From positions 1 to 58,123 of the IMG/VR virus record IMGVR_UViG_3300028025_003736: 58,123 nucleotides of DNA; one strand, written 5' to 3'. A model generated the notes under the pieces. The model saw only the letters and a list, made by a program, of their open reading frames with translations. It was not told the DNA's origin and did not search any database. Source of the stretch: a virus. A program made the position numbers and the translations under genes. This document shows, one piece after another, positions 50,799-57,920 of this stretch. Each line of letters starts with the position of its first letter. Position 1 is the first letter of the stretch.

Positions 50799-51056
50799 TT
50801 AGCTTGTGAAAAATAATTCTCCATTGTTTTGAAATACTTTCTCTTGCCCTATCTCTACGATAGACACAAGTTCTCCATTTCTGATTCCATCAGAATAGAA
50901 TTTAGCATACGAATCATTTGATTCATCTAGCACCTTTAATACACTTGTTGAGTCTACTATAACACATCCATATATAGGTGTATGAGTGAAAGCTATTCTA
51001 ACCTGCGGGAAATGGTCTCTCAATAAATTCCTGTAATAACCTGTTGGTGGTCTCAT
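50799..51056 (-). CDS. Small hypothetical protein (85 aa)
   Basis: Starts MRPPTGYYRNLLRDHFPQVR, mostly beta with IAFTHTPIYGCVIVDS. Leader AAACAAATCACATG is typical of the arm. No family recognised. Confidence 0.5.
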   Translation of the reverse strand: MRPPTGYYRNLLRDHFPQVRIAFTHTPIYGCVIVDSTSVLKVLDESNDSYAKFYSDGIRNGELVSIVEIGQEKVFQNNGELFFTS

Positions 51057-51069
51057 GTGATTTGTTTTA

Positions 51070-51204
51070 TTATTTAATGTAAATTGTGAATGTAGGTCCG
51101 TAAGCTATTTGATATTCTCTTGCAAGAAATTCTGCTTCTGACTTAGTATCTGCTGTGTCTACTTGCTCTTTTCCGTACTTGCTTAGTGCTATTATTTTAT
51201 ACAT
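51070..51204 (-). CDS. Very small conserved-type protein (44 aa)
   Basis: ATG 51204 to TAA 51070: MYKIIALSKYGKEQVDTADT and a helix KSEAEFLAREYQIAYGP, ending FTIYIK. The 'ALSKYGKExVDxAxTxxEAExLxxEYxxAYG' form recurs as a small phage protein family of unknown function. Confidence 0.55.
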   Translation of the reverse strand: MYKIIALSKYGKEQVDTADTKSEAEFLAREYQIAYGPTFTIYIK

Positions 51205-51219
51205 ATTATTTATTTATTA

Positions 51220-51420
51220 TTAGTTAATAAGCATTTCAACTTTCGTTGAGTGATTAAGAAATACAATGTCATCTACTTTATATCCGCACCGAAGTTCACA
51301 TTTGGTCATCTTAAACAAGTACCCATAGTCGCTAATCTCTAATAAGATTGCAGACTTTTTATATGTGTCGTTTGGGAATAGTTTAACTTCTTTTCCTATA
51401 AAATCTGTTATACTGTTCAT
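51220..51420 (-). CDS. Small hypothetical protein (66 aa)
   Basis: Starts MNSITDFIGKEVKLFPNDTY; beta-rich, could be a small SH3-like barrel. No family recognised. Confidence 0.5.
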   Translation of the reverse strand: MNSITDFIGKEVKLFPNDTYKKSAILLEISDYGYLFKMTKCELRCGYKVDDIVFLNHSTKVEMLIN

Positions 51421-51425
51421 GTTAT

Positions 51426-51689
51426 TTATATTACAGGGATTATATAATTGGTATCTCCTTGCTTGCTGTAGTGAATAGAACCTCCATCATTGCCTTCATC
51501 ATCTGCCACCGGGTATATAATAGTACCGTCATCAAGGGTAATAACTATTGGTCTACTGAACCATCCAATCTCTTCGCACTCATCTTTACTTAAATAGTTT
51601 ATAGACTGAATCTTCCTACCTACTAATACTTTGGCTGCTTTCCCAAGCCAATAATCTTTAATGTCAATCTTTGTCTTTTTTGTACTCAT
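51426..51689 (-). CDS. Small hypothetical protein (87 aa)
   Basis: Starts MSTKKTKIDIKDYWLGKAAK, contains NYLSKDECEEIGWFSRPIVI and an acidic DDEGNDGGS loop. Similar short proteins occur in phages. Function unknown. Confidence 0.5.
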   Translation of the reverse strand: MSTKKTKIDIKDYWLGKAAKVLVGRKIQSINYLSKDECEEIGWFSRPIVITLDDGTIIYPVADDEGNDGGSIHYSKQGDTNYIIPVI

Positions 51690-51704
51690 TGTTTTGAATT
51701 TTAG

Positions 51705-52142
51705 TTATTGAATATTACCGTTATCTAGCATAGAATAGTGTCCGTTACTTGTTACTATAACATGGTCAAGTAGCTTTATGTCAAGGAATGAGCAAGCGTT
51801 CTTTATCTTCTTGGTTATACTTATATCTCCATCAGATGGCTTTAAATTGCCAGATGGGTGATTGTGTTAGAGTATAATTGATGATGCTGCACATTGTAGG
51901 GCTATGGTTAATATAACCTTTGGGTCACATACAGTGCCCGAGAAACCACCTGATGAAACCTTGTGATAACCAACAACCACGTTGGCCCTGTTTAGACATA
52001 CTACCATCATCTCTTCAGTCCAATTGATTGTGTCTGCAGTGAATATACTCTTGCATATCCTAGCCACATCATCCGAGCTAGTTATAGTATGTATTTCACC
52101 CTTGCTAATATATACCTTGATTTTGATTTTTGGTAGCTTCAT
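51705..52142 (-). pseudogene. radC: RadC-like JAB-domain gene interrupted by an in-frame TAA
   Basis: From ATG 52142 the frame reads a RadC family protein (VVCLNRANVVVGYHKVSSGG, then QCAASSIIL), then TAA at 51869-51867. It continues without frame change into HNHPSGNLKPSDGDISITKK and KLLDHVIVTSNGHYSML until TAA at 51705. HNHPSG holds the JAMM metal ligands, so the 91-aa product as written lacks the catalytic site. The stop replaces a position usually held by a small residue (Ala, Ser, Cys); TCA to TAA is a single change. RadC genes are common on Bacteroidota mobile elements. A sequencing error is not excluded. Confidence 0.75.
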
Positions 52143-52153
52143 TGTTAGTTATT

Positions 52154-52417
52154 TTAAAATGATTTTGTTCTTGTCTTAAAATACGCTTTATACTGTGATT
52201 TGTTATATGCCGCCTTGATACCATTATATGTAATCGTGTTCCAAAAGTCATGCCCTTCAGGTGTATTTGCCCAATGCATTGTATTGTTTGTAGCATCACT
52301 AAATTTTTGGTACTTTGAGAAGATAGCATCTATACCTTTTTGCTCAACAACATTTCTCAAGAACCTAATCCTTAAACTTCTTGGCATAAGGTTTGAATAG
52401 TCTAGTACTGTTTTCAT
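52154..52417 (-). CDS. Small hypothetical protein (87 aa)
   Basis: Starts MKTVLDYSNLMPRSLRIRFL, basic and helical, with NTPEGHDFWNTITYNGIKAA. No family recognised. Located between the RadC remnant and the peptidase gene. Confidence 0.5.
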   Translation of the reverse strand: MKTVLDYSNLMPRSLRIRFLRNVVEQKGIDAIFSKYQKFSDATNNTMHWANTPEGHDFWNTITYNGIKAAYNKSQYKAYFKTRTKSF

Positions 52418-52418
52418 G

Positions 52419-53468
52419 TTATATTATTTTAGGGTTATGGTATATTGAACATCTGTCACACAGCCCATCGCTGTTTATTGCTGACTTATCATGCACTTCG
52501 TAACAATCCCAACATGCCTTCCACTTGCTATCTGTCATAGTGTACTTGCCATTGTTGTACTCCCAGTCTGACCAATCTTTATCGTACCAATCTGTTGTGC
52601 TGCCATTAGTTGAATTATTATCGTACCATGATAGCGTCTCAATATCCTTACTTGAATCCTTTCCATATGCTATGCCATTACCACCATCCTTCCACCATGA
52701 GTAGCTTCTTCCTATTTCATGATTGCACTCATAAACATCTGTACACTTATACATTATCTCATACACCATGCGTCTACAATTCTCTACATCCTTTAATGAT
52801 ATCATCTCGTCATCACAATGTGGATTATAATAACCGCAGGACATATTCGCCACACATACTCCGATGCCATTGTCAGCGAGTTGGTATACATCCGTAAGCC
52901 CACCCATATTTTCAGAGTACCCATGTGCCTCAAGTATTGGTGCGATGTCATTGCTAAACTGTTCTGTATAGAGACTTACACCCATGATATTATACACGAA
53001 GTCACTATTACCCTTGCGGTCACATTGTAGTGCGAAGCGAACATCCTTGAAGAATTCCATGTCTGCTTCTGAGCTACCTAAGCATCCTACTTCTTCATCT
53101 ACAAAGAAAGCTGCCTTGCAATGGTCAAGGTCTCGCATCATCTGTAGTGCTATGTATATACCAACCTTGTCATCACCACCAACCCCTGTCATCTCTCTCT
53201 TGATTGGATTGTATGCAAATGCATATTCATCATCACTAATGACCGTATACTCATTGTCAGGAACAATCTTATGTACAGTGTCAAGGTGTGCTACCATACA
53301 TGGATATGTATCAGCGCTACCTTTTATGGCATAGATATTACCCGACTCGTCGTAGTCCATAGAACAACCTAACTCGAACAGCTTCTCTAAGACGAAGTCA
53401 ATCATCTTGTCGCATTTATAGGTCTCTGACTGAACCTTAAGAACTTCTAACAATAGTGGATTTATCAT
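52419..53468 (-). CDS. M20/M42-type metallopeptidase with C-terminal zinc ribbon
   Basis: A 349-aa enzyme: VAHLDTVH (H61-x-D63), TGVGGDDKVGIYIAL (metal Asp100), FFVDEEVGCLGSSEAD (Glu125-Glu126), and SCGYYNPHCDDEMISLKD carrying the last His. This is the peptidase T / aminopeptidase pattern. The order and spacing look intact, so it is probably active. The C-terminal 90 residues add an acidic Trp/Tyr-rich part and CWDC...CDRC, a zinc ribbon. A phage peptidase of this type is unusual; it could release amino acids or trim a host peptide. It overlaps the next gene upstream by 4 nt. Confidence 0.75.
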   Translation of the reverse strand: MINPLLLEVLKVQSETYKCDKMIDFVLEKLFELGCSMDYDESGNIYAIKGSADTYPCMVAHLDTVHKIVPDNEYTVISDDEYAFAYNPIKREMTGVGGDDKVGIYIALQMMRDLDHCKAAFFVDEEVGCLGSSEADMEFFKDVRFALQCDRKGNSDFVYNIMGVSLYTEQFSNDIAPILEAHGYSENMGGLTDVYQLADNGIGVCVANMSCGYYNPHCDDEMISLKDVENCRRMVYEIMYKCTDVYECNHEIGRSYSWWKDGGNGIAYGKDSSKDIETLSWYDNNSTNGSTTDWYDKDWSDWEYNNGKYTMTDSKWKACWDCYEVHDKSAINSDGLCDRCSIYHNPKII

Positions 53469-54781
53469 GCTTCTTGATTTTGATTGTTACCTTTCCTTAC
53501 CCATTCCCCATAAATATTCTCGCAGTCACATTCTAATAGCCATCCATCAGATGTCTCAACGGCATCATCTATACATACCCAATCACCGTCAATAGTATGC
53601 ACTGCATCATCACAATGTATAGGTTCTCCGTTATTATCGTATACAATATCATCTATATGATAGTATTCACTATATTTTTCTACATATACTATGCTACTGC
53701 TATCGAGCATATAGTATGTATTTCCTATATAGATACAGTGGTCAACATAAACATTACTACCTACTTCATCTACATAGTTTGTAGGACATTCTGTATACCC
53801 AGAGTAGCTGCATCCATCATACCGATAATCTACATGTGTGCCATCACACTCTCTGATGTAGTCTCCATTTATAACATCTTCTACCTCCTCATTTAGTTCC
53901 TCATATGTTCCATCCGTACTCCTAAGCTCTCGATATTGTCCATCTGGCCGTCTATTAGATATAACTGACCCATCAAGATAATATAGTGAATCCATGTATG
54001 GGTATTCATCAAAATCCCAGTGCCTTAGTGTTACACTAGCGTAGTCACCTTCTATAGTTGACTCTCCATCAAGCATTTCAAATGAATGATGGTGGCACGA
54101 TTGACTAGCCTTATATCGTATTCCATTCTCTCTAGCAAACTTGATGAACATAGGCCTAATCTCATCCTTCCCATATATTGTATCCATACACAAACCTATG
54201 TTATCGGTCTTCCAAAGCAATGCCCTTCCAAGAACCCTATGCACAGAATCTAGGGCTACAATCATAGATACTTTGTCAGGATTTCGTCTATAGATATCAA
54301 ATGTTTCGGGGTTCATACCCCTCATACAGCTGTTTGATAAGTTACCGCCTGCATACTCAGAATAGTTTTCTCCATCATAATATAATGGTATCAAATCTCC
54401 ATTGCACACAAATAGTGAAACCTTATCACTATCTCCACCTTCTCCATCTCCATTCGCCATGACATATGAGCGTATGGCATTGGTAAACTTCTCTAACTTG
54501 GAATCATTAATGCTGAAGTCATCATACATGTATTGTGGTATAACCTTCTGTATGATACGGGCAGGCTTACCTTCTTGCCTACCTTCTCTGCGCCATCTAC
54601 CATCGTCATTTGTCATATGCTCTCTACCTGCAGGCAGGTATGAAATCATGGACCCACGCATGGTGATGTAGTCGAGTTCATCATTCTTTAAATCGCCCCT
54701 GTGGCAGTAAAGTACATTGGATACTTCGCAGTCATCGCGAAGTTCCGCAATCATCTTGCTGAAACTGTTGCTGAATACCAT
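53465..54781 (-). CDS. Conserved phage protein with 'SCMRG' and 'GRALLW' motifs (438 aa)
   Basis: The central part, LSNSCMRGMNPETFDIYRRN, DKVSMIVALDS and VLGRALLWKTDN, matches a widespread phage family of unknown function ('xxSCMRxxxxxxFxIYxxNPxxVxLxVxxxxxxxxGRALLW'). From about residue 270 the sequence is Asp/Tyr/Cys-rich with short repeats (DYRYDGCSYSGYTECP, HCIYIGNTYY, HIDDIVYDNNGEPIHCDDAV). Clustering with the peptidase (4-nt overlap) suggests they are expressed together. No catalytic role can be assigned. Confidence 0.6.
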   Translation of the reverse strand: MVFSNSFSKMIAELRDDCEVSNVLYCHRGDLKNDELDYITMRGSMISYLPAGREHMTNDDGRWRREGRQEGKPARIIQKVIPQYMYDDFSINDSKLEKFTNAIRSYVMANGDGEGGDSDKVSLFVCNGDLIPLYYDGENYSEYAGGNLSNSCMRGMNPETFDIYRRNPDKVSMIVALDSVHRVLGRALLWKTDNIGLCMDTIYGKDEIRPMFIKFARENGIRYKASQSCHHHSFEMLDGESTIEGDYASVTLRHWDFDEYPYMDSLYYLDGSVISNRRPDGQYRELRSTDGTYEELNEEVEDVINGDYIRECDGTHVDYRYDGCSYSGYTECPTNYVDEVGSNVYVDHCIYIGNTYYMLDSSSIVYVEKYSEYYHIDDIVYDNNGEPIHCDDAVHTIDGDWVCIDDAVETSDGWLLECDCENIYGEWVRKGNNQNQEA

Positions 54782-54796
54782 AGTTGTGTGGTTTGG

Positions 54797-55015
54797 TTAT
54801 GAATGTTTACGTTTTTTGATTAGTCTTTGCATATACGTCCTTTCCCACTTCTTATTGTAATTATCGGCAGCCTTCATTAGTGTAAGTGTTACAAGAATCA
54901 TTACAATGGCATACCCTAGCATTGTGTGTTTATTGGTGGCAATTACTAGCAGTGGGAATATAGATGTACCGCTAACTATAACGAGTACATCAAGGACTTC
55001 GCTTCTCTTTTTCAT
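54797..55015 (-). CDS. Small two-pass membrane protein (72 aa)
   Basis: Starts MKKRSEVLDVLVIVSGTSIF; membrane segments at about residues 9-24 and 29-48; basic C-terminus (YMQRLIKKRKHS). No family recognised. Confidence 0.55.
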   Translation of the reverse strand: MKKRSEVLDVLVIVSGTSIFPLLVIATNKHTMLGYAIVMILVTLTLMKAADNYNKKWERTYMQRLIKKRKHS

Positions 55016-55016
55016 A

Positions 55017-55163
55017 CTACCAACTTATGCCAAGTACAGCCTTTGAATGTTTGGTAATTAATTTATCCCTGCCTACTACATGTGACACTATGAATATTAG
55101 CTGAATGACTAGTGCCAGGAATACTAAGAATAAGACTGCTTTTGCTGTGTTTTCTTGTTTCAT
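55017..55163 (-). CDS. Short membrane protein (48 aa)
   Basis: ATG 55163 to TAG 55017: MKQENTAKAVLFLVFLALVI, a strong membrane segment (about 8-28), then a basic tail. It ends 1 nt before the next gene starts. Function unknown. Confidence 0.5.
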   Translation of the reverse strand: MKQENTAKAVLFLVFLALVIQLIFIVSHVVGRDKLITKHSKAVLGISW

Positions 55164-55174
55164 GTGTTTGATTT

Positions 55175-55426
55175 TTATCTTGTGAAATATAGGTATGACT
55201 CTTGAACTTCGCTTGGTTGTACTACTCTAAAGCTAAACGGACCATCCGCCCATTCTGCATTAGAATCCCACCATTCGTACACATCATCTATAGACTTAAA
55301 CTCTGCATGTCCTCCACTATGTCCTCCATCACAATCCGATGAGTCGTAGTTGATGTGAATTTTACCATATGCAATGATTTGTTTTAGCATCTCATTCTCT
55401 AGCATAAGTTTTGCAATATGTGTCAT
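55175..55426 (-). CDS. Small hypothetical protein (83 aa)
   Basis: Helical start MTHIAKLMLENEMLKQIIAY; then a His/Asp-rich DSSDCDGGHSGGHAEF, a possible metal site, and VYEWWDSNAEW. No family recognised. Confidence 0.5.
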   Translation of the reverse strand: MTHIAKLMLENEMLKQIIAYGKIHINYDSSDCDGGHSGGHAEFKSIDDVYEWWDSNAEWADGPFSFRVVQPSEVQESYLYFTR

Positions 55427-55437
55427 GTGAATGGGTT

Positions 55438-55836
55438 TTATTTAGCCATTTGTTTAATGTATTCTATAAATGATTGGTTATAGCTTATACCCTCATCATG
55501 ATATGACCTTCTTTGTGTATGATATACATACATCTCAAACAGTTCAATGTCATCTGTCCATGACAAGTCCACCCATTCTTCTACGTGGTCAAAAAGGTAG
55601 TTTTCCATAATCCGTCTTGCATGTTTGAAGTTATTGGCGTCTAGACTAGCATTGCCCTTTAATGATTCTGTATTTAATTTAATGAAACTCATTAGCCTTT
55701 CCAACTCGTTTATCTTATCCATTGCATCAAACAGCTTACCCTCCCTTATTGATTCTTTTGCTGATATTAATTTAAGGCTTGATGAAAGGACGTGTTCAGA
55801 TAACTCATTTGATATGTTGATGTAATACTTTGACAT
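55438..55836 (-). CDS. Hypothetical helical protein (132 aa)
   Basis: Starts MSKYYINISNELSEHVLSSS; coiled-coil-like middle (DAMDKINELERLMSFIKLNT), Trp/Asp-rich WVDLSWTDDIELFEMYV. No family recognised. Confidence 0.55.
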   Translation of the reverse strand: MSKYYINISNELSEHVLSSSLKLISAKESIREGKLFDAMDKINELERLMSFIKLNTESLKGNASLDANNFKHARRIMENYLFDHVEEWVDLSWTDDIELFEMYVYHTQRRSYHDEGISYNQSFIEYIKQMAK

Positions 55837-55845
55837 ATGATTGGT

Positions 55846-56028
55846 TTATTTTGTTTGTGAATCTTCGAATATAGCTGTACCTGCCAATGAGAATATAATT
55901 GCAAATGCTACAAAAGCAGCTCTACCCCCAGTATCCCAGGTTGATGGGTTTGGTGCGAGTGAGATGAAGCTTACGATAGCATACAGCGAAATGGTTACGA
56001 TGCCCAATACTTTAATGAATGTGTACAT
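55846..56028 (-). CDS. Small two-pass membrane protein (60 aa)
   Basis: ATG 56028: MYTFIKVLGIVTISLYAIVS with membrane segments about 4-24 and 35-52, short polar tail. I use ATG 56028 with leader AAACTAAACAACATG rather than a TTG at 56052. Confidence 0.5.
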   Translation of the reverse strand: MYTFIKVLGIVTISLYAIVSFISLAPNPSTWDTGGRAAFVAFAIIFSLAGTAIFEDSQTK

Positions 56029-56039
56029 GTTGTTTAGTT

Positions 56040-56177
56040 TTATTTTGCCCAATAATCTATTTCGTACTTAGCGTGTGATAGGGAGTCGAAGCGTACAAAT
56101 TTGCCACCTGCGTACACTTCCCACCACCCATTATCCCTCTCGTAGATAATGTAGCCATTGTGATAAACTTCCTTCAT
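56040..56177 (-). CDS. Short Trp/Tyr-rich protein (45 aa)
   Basis: ATG 56177 to TAA 56040: MKEVYHNGYIIYERDNGWWE, then VYAGGKFVRFDSLSHAKYEI. Likely a small three-strand beta sheet plus helix. ATGA overlap with the gene at 56174 supports it as real. Confidence 0.55.
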   Translation of the reverse strand: MKEVYHNGYIIYERDNGWWEVYAGGKFVRFDSLSHAKYEIDYWAK

Positions 56178-56368
56178 ATTGCTCTGAATTTATCATCTGA
56201 CTTGATAGCCATTTTAAGTTTGAACAGATTGAATTGAGTGACCGCCTCCTCCTTTCCATAGTAGGAGATGAACTTCTCAAACAAAACTTTGTCCGACGTG
56301 ATAGTTGCCTTGATGCGTCTGTGCCTACGTGAGTAGACAAGTGTACCGCTTGTTGCTTGTGTTTGCAT
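56174..56368 (-). CDS. Small basic protein (64 aa)
   Basis: Starts MQTQATSGTLVYSRRHRRIK, then a helical KVLFEKFISYYGKEEAVTQF. Basic N-terminus, no family recognised. First gene after the C-rich non-coding block. Confidence 0.5.
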   Translation of the reverse strand: MQTQATSGTLVYSRRHRRIKATITSDKVLFEKFISYYGKEEAVTQFNLFKLKMAIKSDDKFRAI

Positions 56369-56420
56369 GATTATTGTTGTTCAGTTTACGCTGTCCCCCG
56401 TTCTTTGGTTTATGAAATAG

Positions 56421-56463
56421 GCATAGGGGTTGGAGTCGAACCAACCCTGCGACCATCCTATGC
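56421..56463 (-). other. tRNA-like minihelix (acceptor plus T-arm, no D or anticodon arm)
   Basis: Minus strand: GCATAGG, a 10-nt linker, GGTTGG, loop TTCGACT, CCAACC, CCTATGC. The 7-bp outer stem stacked on a 6-bp stem with a 7-nt TTCRANY-type loop copies the acceptor and T-arm half of a tRNA. No encoded CCA; D and anticodon arms are absent. Confidence 0.55.
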
Positions 56464-57135
56464 TTTTTATAGGTTATTTACTCGTGTTTCTGTTTGTATG
56501 TAGCGACATCCCGTCGCCCATAGTCTTTTGCTCCCTGCTTAATCAACAGACAACGCCCACTTATAGCGTTGAATGGCTTTCGCCCAGGAGGGGTATATTA
56601 CACCGCTTGACGGTCAGCGTACCCGAACCCGCTTATATACGTTTACCACAACCCCTTAAAACGTATGAAAATCACATGGGTTTTCCTCGCATACCCCTAC
56701 CATTACACAATCCGAACTATGTAGGTAGTATGCTCACTTGGTACTAATTTACGTATGCGTCGCCATGCCCATAGCTTACAAATTACTTGTAAGGGCAATG
56801 ATGCGTCAACCCAATTTAACCTACCCAATAGTTACACTACCCACTTTCCCACTCCTTTGTGTGCATAGCACAGCCCGTTATGGTATTTGCAAATAATGAA
56901 CCTCTCCCCTCATAGTGCATTTCGCCCCATATGAGTTTAAGGTAGGCGAATCATTCGGACCGCCCATAAATAGTCAATATGTCAAAGAGTGTTTTAGTGG
57001 TCAAGCACAGGACGTCGGGAATTACTCCCTAGCTAAGCCATTAGTCGGAATTACTCCGCTCTATATGGCACACTTCGCCCCACACTTTGTTTTGTCAGAC
57101 CGCCCCCTTATTTATTAGGAGCAGCCCCCACATTT

Positions 57136-57153
57136 GCGATATGTTTATATCGC
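57136..57153. repeat. Perfect 7-bp inverted repeat
   Basis: GCGATAT (57136-57142), GTTT loop, ATATCGC (57147-57153). It overlaps the last CGCCC motif. Confidence 0.7.
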
Positions 57154-57180
57154 CCCCATTGGGATATCATAAATAGAAAA

Positions 57181-57240
57181 AAGTGGGGGAGTTGAACCCC
57201 CATACATTCAGATTTTTAGAATGTTTTTACCTTACTTTTT
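57181..57240 (-). other. Degenerate tRNA-like element with a perfect T-arm
   Basis: Minus strand: AAAAAGT could pair with ACTTTTT as a 7-bp acceptor. The T-arm GGGGG-TTCAACT-CCCCC is perfect and matches TTCRANY. An anticodon-arm-like hairpin (ACATTC/GAATGT) has a 9-nt loop and the D-arm is missing, so it is not a functional tRNA as read. It overlaps the last codons of the gene at 57232. Confidence 0.4.
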
Positions 57241-57618
57241 GTTGGCATAATAACGACGTATCAATGTCATTATAAGCCATGAGCTAAATTTCCCGTTAAT
57301 TGCTTCTTTGCCCTTGAGCAATGGGAGCAAATTTTTGGGGGAGCAGTCAAGCTCATTGAAATTTACGAAGGATGAAATGAAACCTTTGTCAAATTTTACT
57401 ACACTTTTGAGGCAAAAAGAAAATGATGTATTTTCCTGCTTCACCGCATTATTGGTAGCAATTTTGTTTTGTACCAATTTTTTACCTGTCATGCCTTCAG
57501 CCAAAAAGACAATTTTTTCAGTCTTTTTTGCGGCCTGTTTGCCTTGCAAAGGTTTTTTGTTTTCTGTCTTAACTTGCTTTCTTGCTGCCTTTGTAGCTTG
57601 TGTTGTCGCTGTTTTCAT
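57232..57618 (-). CDS. Lys/Ala-rich protein, first gene of the leftward arm
   Basis: A 128-aa protein starting MKTATTQATKAARKQVKTEN, a strongly basic, probably disordered N-terminal 55 residues, and a mixed C-terminal part (FCLKSVVKFDKGFISSFVNF, ending RRYYANKK). It heads the early arm. The basic N-terminus suggests nucleic-acid binding, perhaps an early regulator. No family recognised. Confidence 0.5.
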   Translation of the reverse strand: MKTATTQATKAARKQVKTENKKPLQGKQAAKKTEKIVFLAEGMTGKKLVQNKIATNNAVKQENTSFSFCLKSVVKFDKGFISSFVNFNELDCSPKNLLPLLKGKEAINGKFSSWLIMTLIRRYYANKK

Positions 57619-57920
57619 GTTGAATTTTTAAATATGAATGAATGAATGAATAAACAAGTTTAGATGATATGCCCAATATGTCAAGGAACTACTGACGGGA
57701 ATAATAGTATTACACTATATATGAGATGAGAAAATAAGTTACTTATTTTGATCTCATCAACACATTGCCGCCATATATAAAAGAACTGAATGCAAGGTAA
57801 AGGATATTTTTTGAAATTTTGCAATTTTACAAAATCAAAATAGTTAAAAATATGTTAAGAAAAAAAATCTTAATTACATAAGAACGTGTGCGTGTGCGTA
57901 GGGTATTATTTCTTAAAAAA
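57619..57920. other. Non-coding AT-rich upstream region of the leftward arm
   Basis: Contains a (GAAT)4 run (57635-57651) right before the first leftward gene and a large imperfect inverted repeat GATGAG-AAAATAAG / CTTATTTT-GAT-CTCATC (57725-57758). One TTAACATATT copy lies on the minus strand (57849-57858). No exact TAnnTTTG box points left, so the early promoter is not identified by this motif. Confidence 0.55.

Larger units (their letters stand above)
56369..57231. other. Non-coding C-rich block (863 nt)
   Basis: The block is clearly richer in C on the plus strand than the rest of the genome. It holds eight CGCCC motifs in the same orientation (56515, 56554, 56581, 56923, 56961, 57076, 57101, 57151), two near-identical GTCGG(G)AATTACTCC elements (57014-57028 and 57044-57057), a small hairpin (57136-57153), and tRNA-like elements at both ends. 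Two plus-strand ORFs (56430-56747, 56915-57118) are judged chance readings of this composition. The minus-strand transcript of the early arm should pass through it as G-rich RNA. Confidence 0.65.

Noticed and set aside
6042-54781. Stop-codon reassignment as in some crAss-like phages
   Set aside because: TAA, TAG and TGA all end plausible genes, several TGA in ATGA overlaps; only the RadC gene has an internal stop.
56430-56747. 105-aa plus-strand ORF in the C-rich block
   Set aside because: Begins inside the tRNA-like hairpin, Pro-rich random composition, no leader or promoter; probably a chance reading.
56915-57118. 67-aa plus-strand ORF in the C-rich block
   Set aside because: No family resemblance, runs against the early arm and through the repeated motifs.
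57181-57240. Functional tRNA gene
   Set aside because: No D-arm, 9-nt anticodon loop without a proper anticodon position, and overlap with a coding end; kept only as a tRNA-like element.
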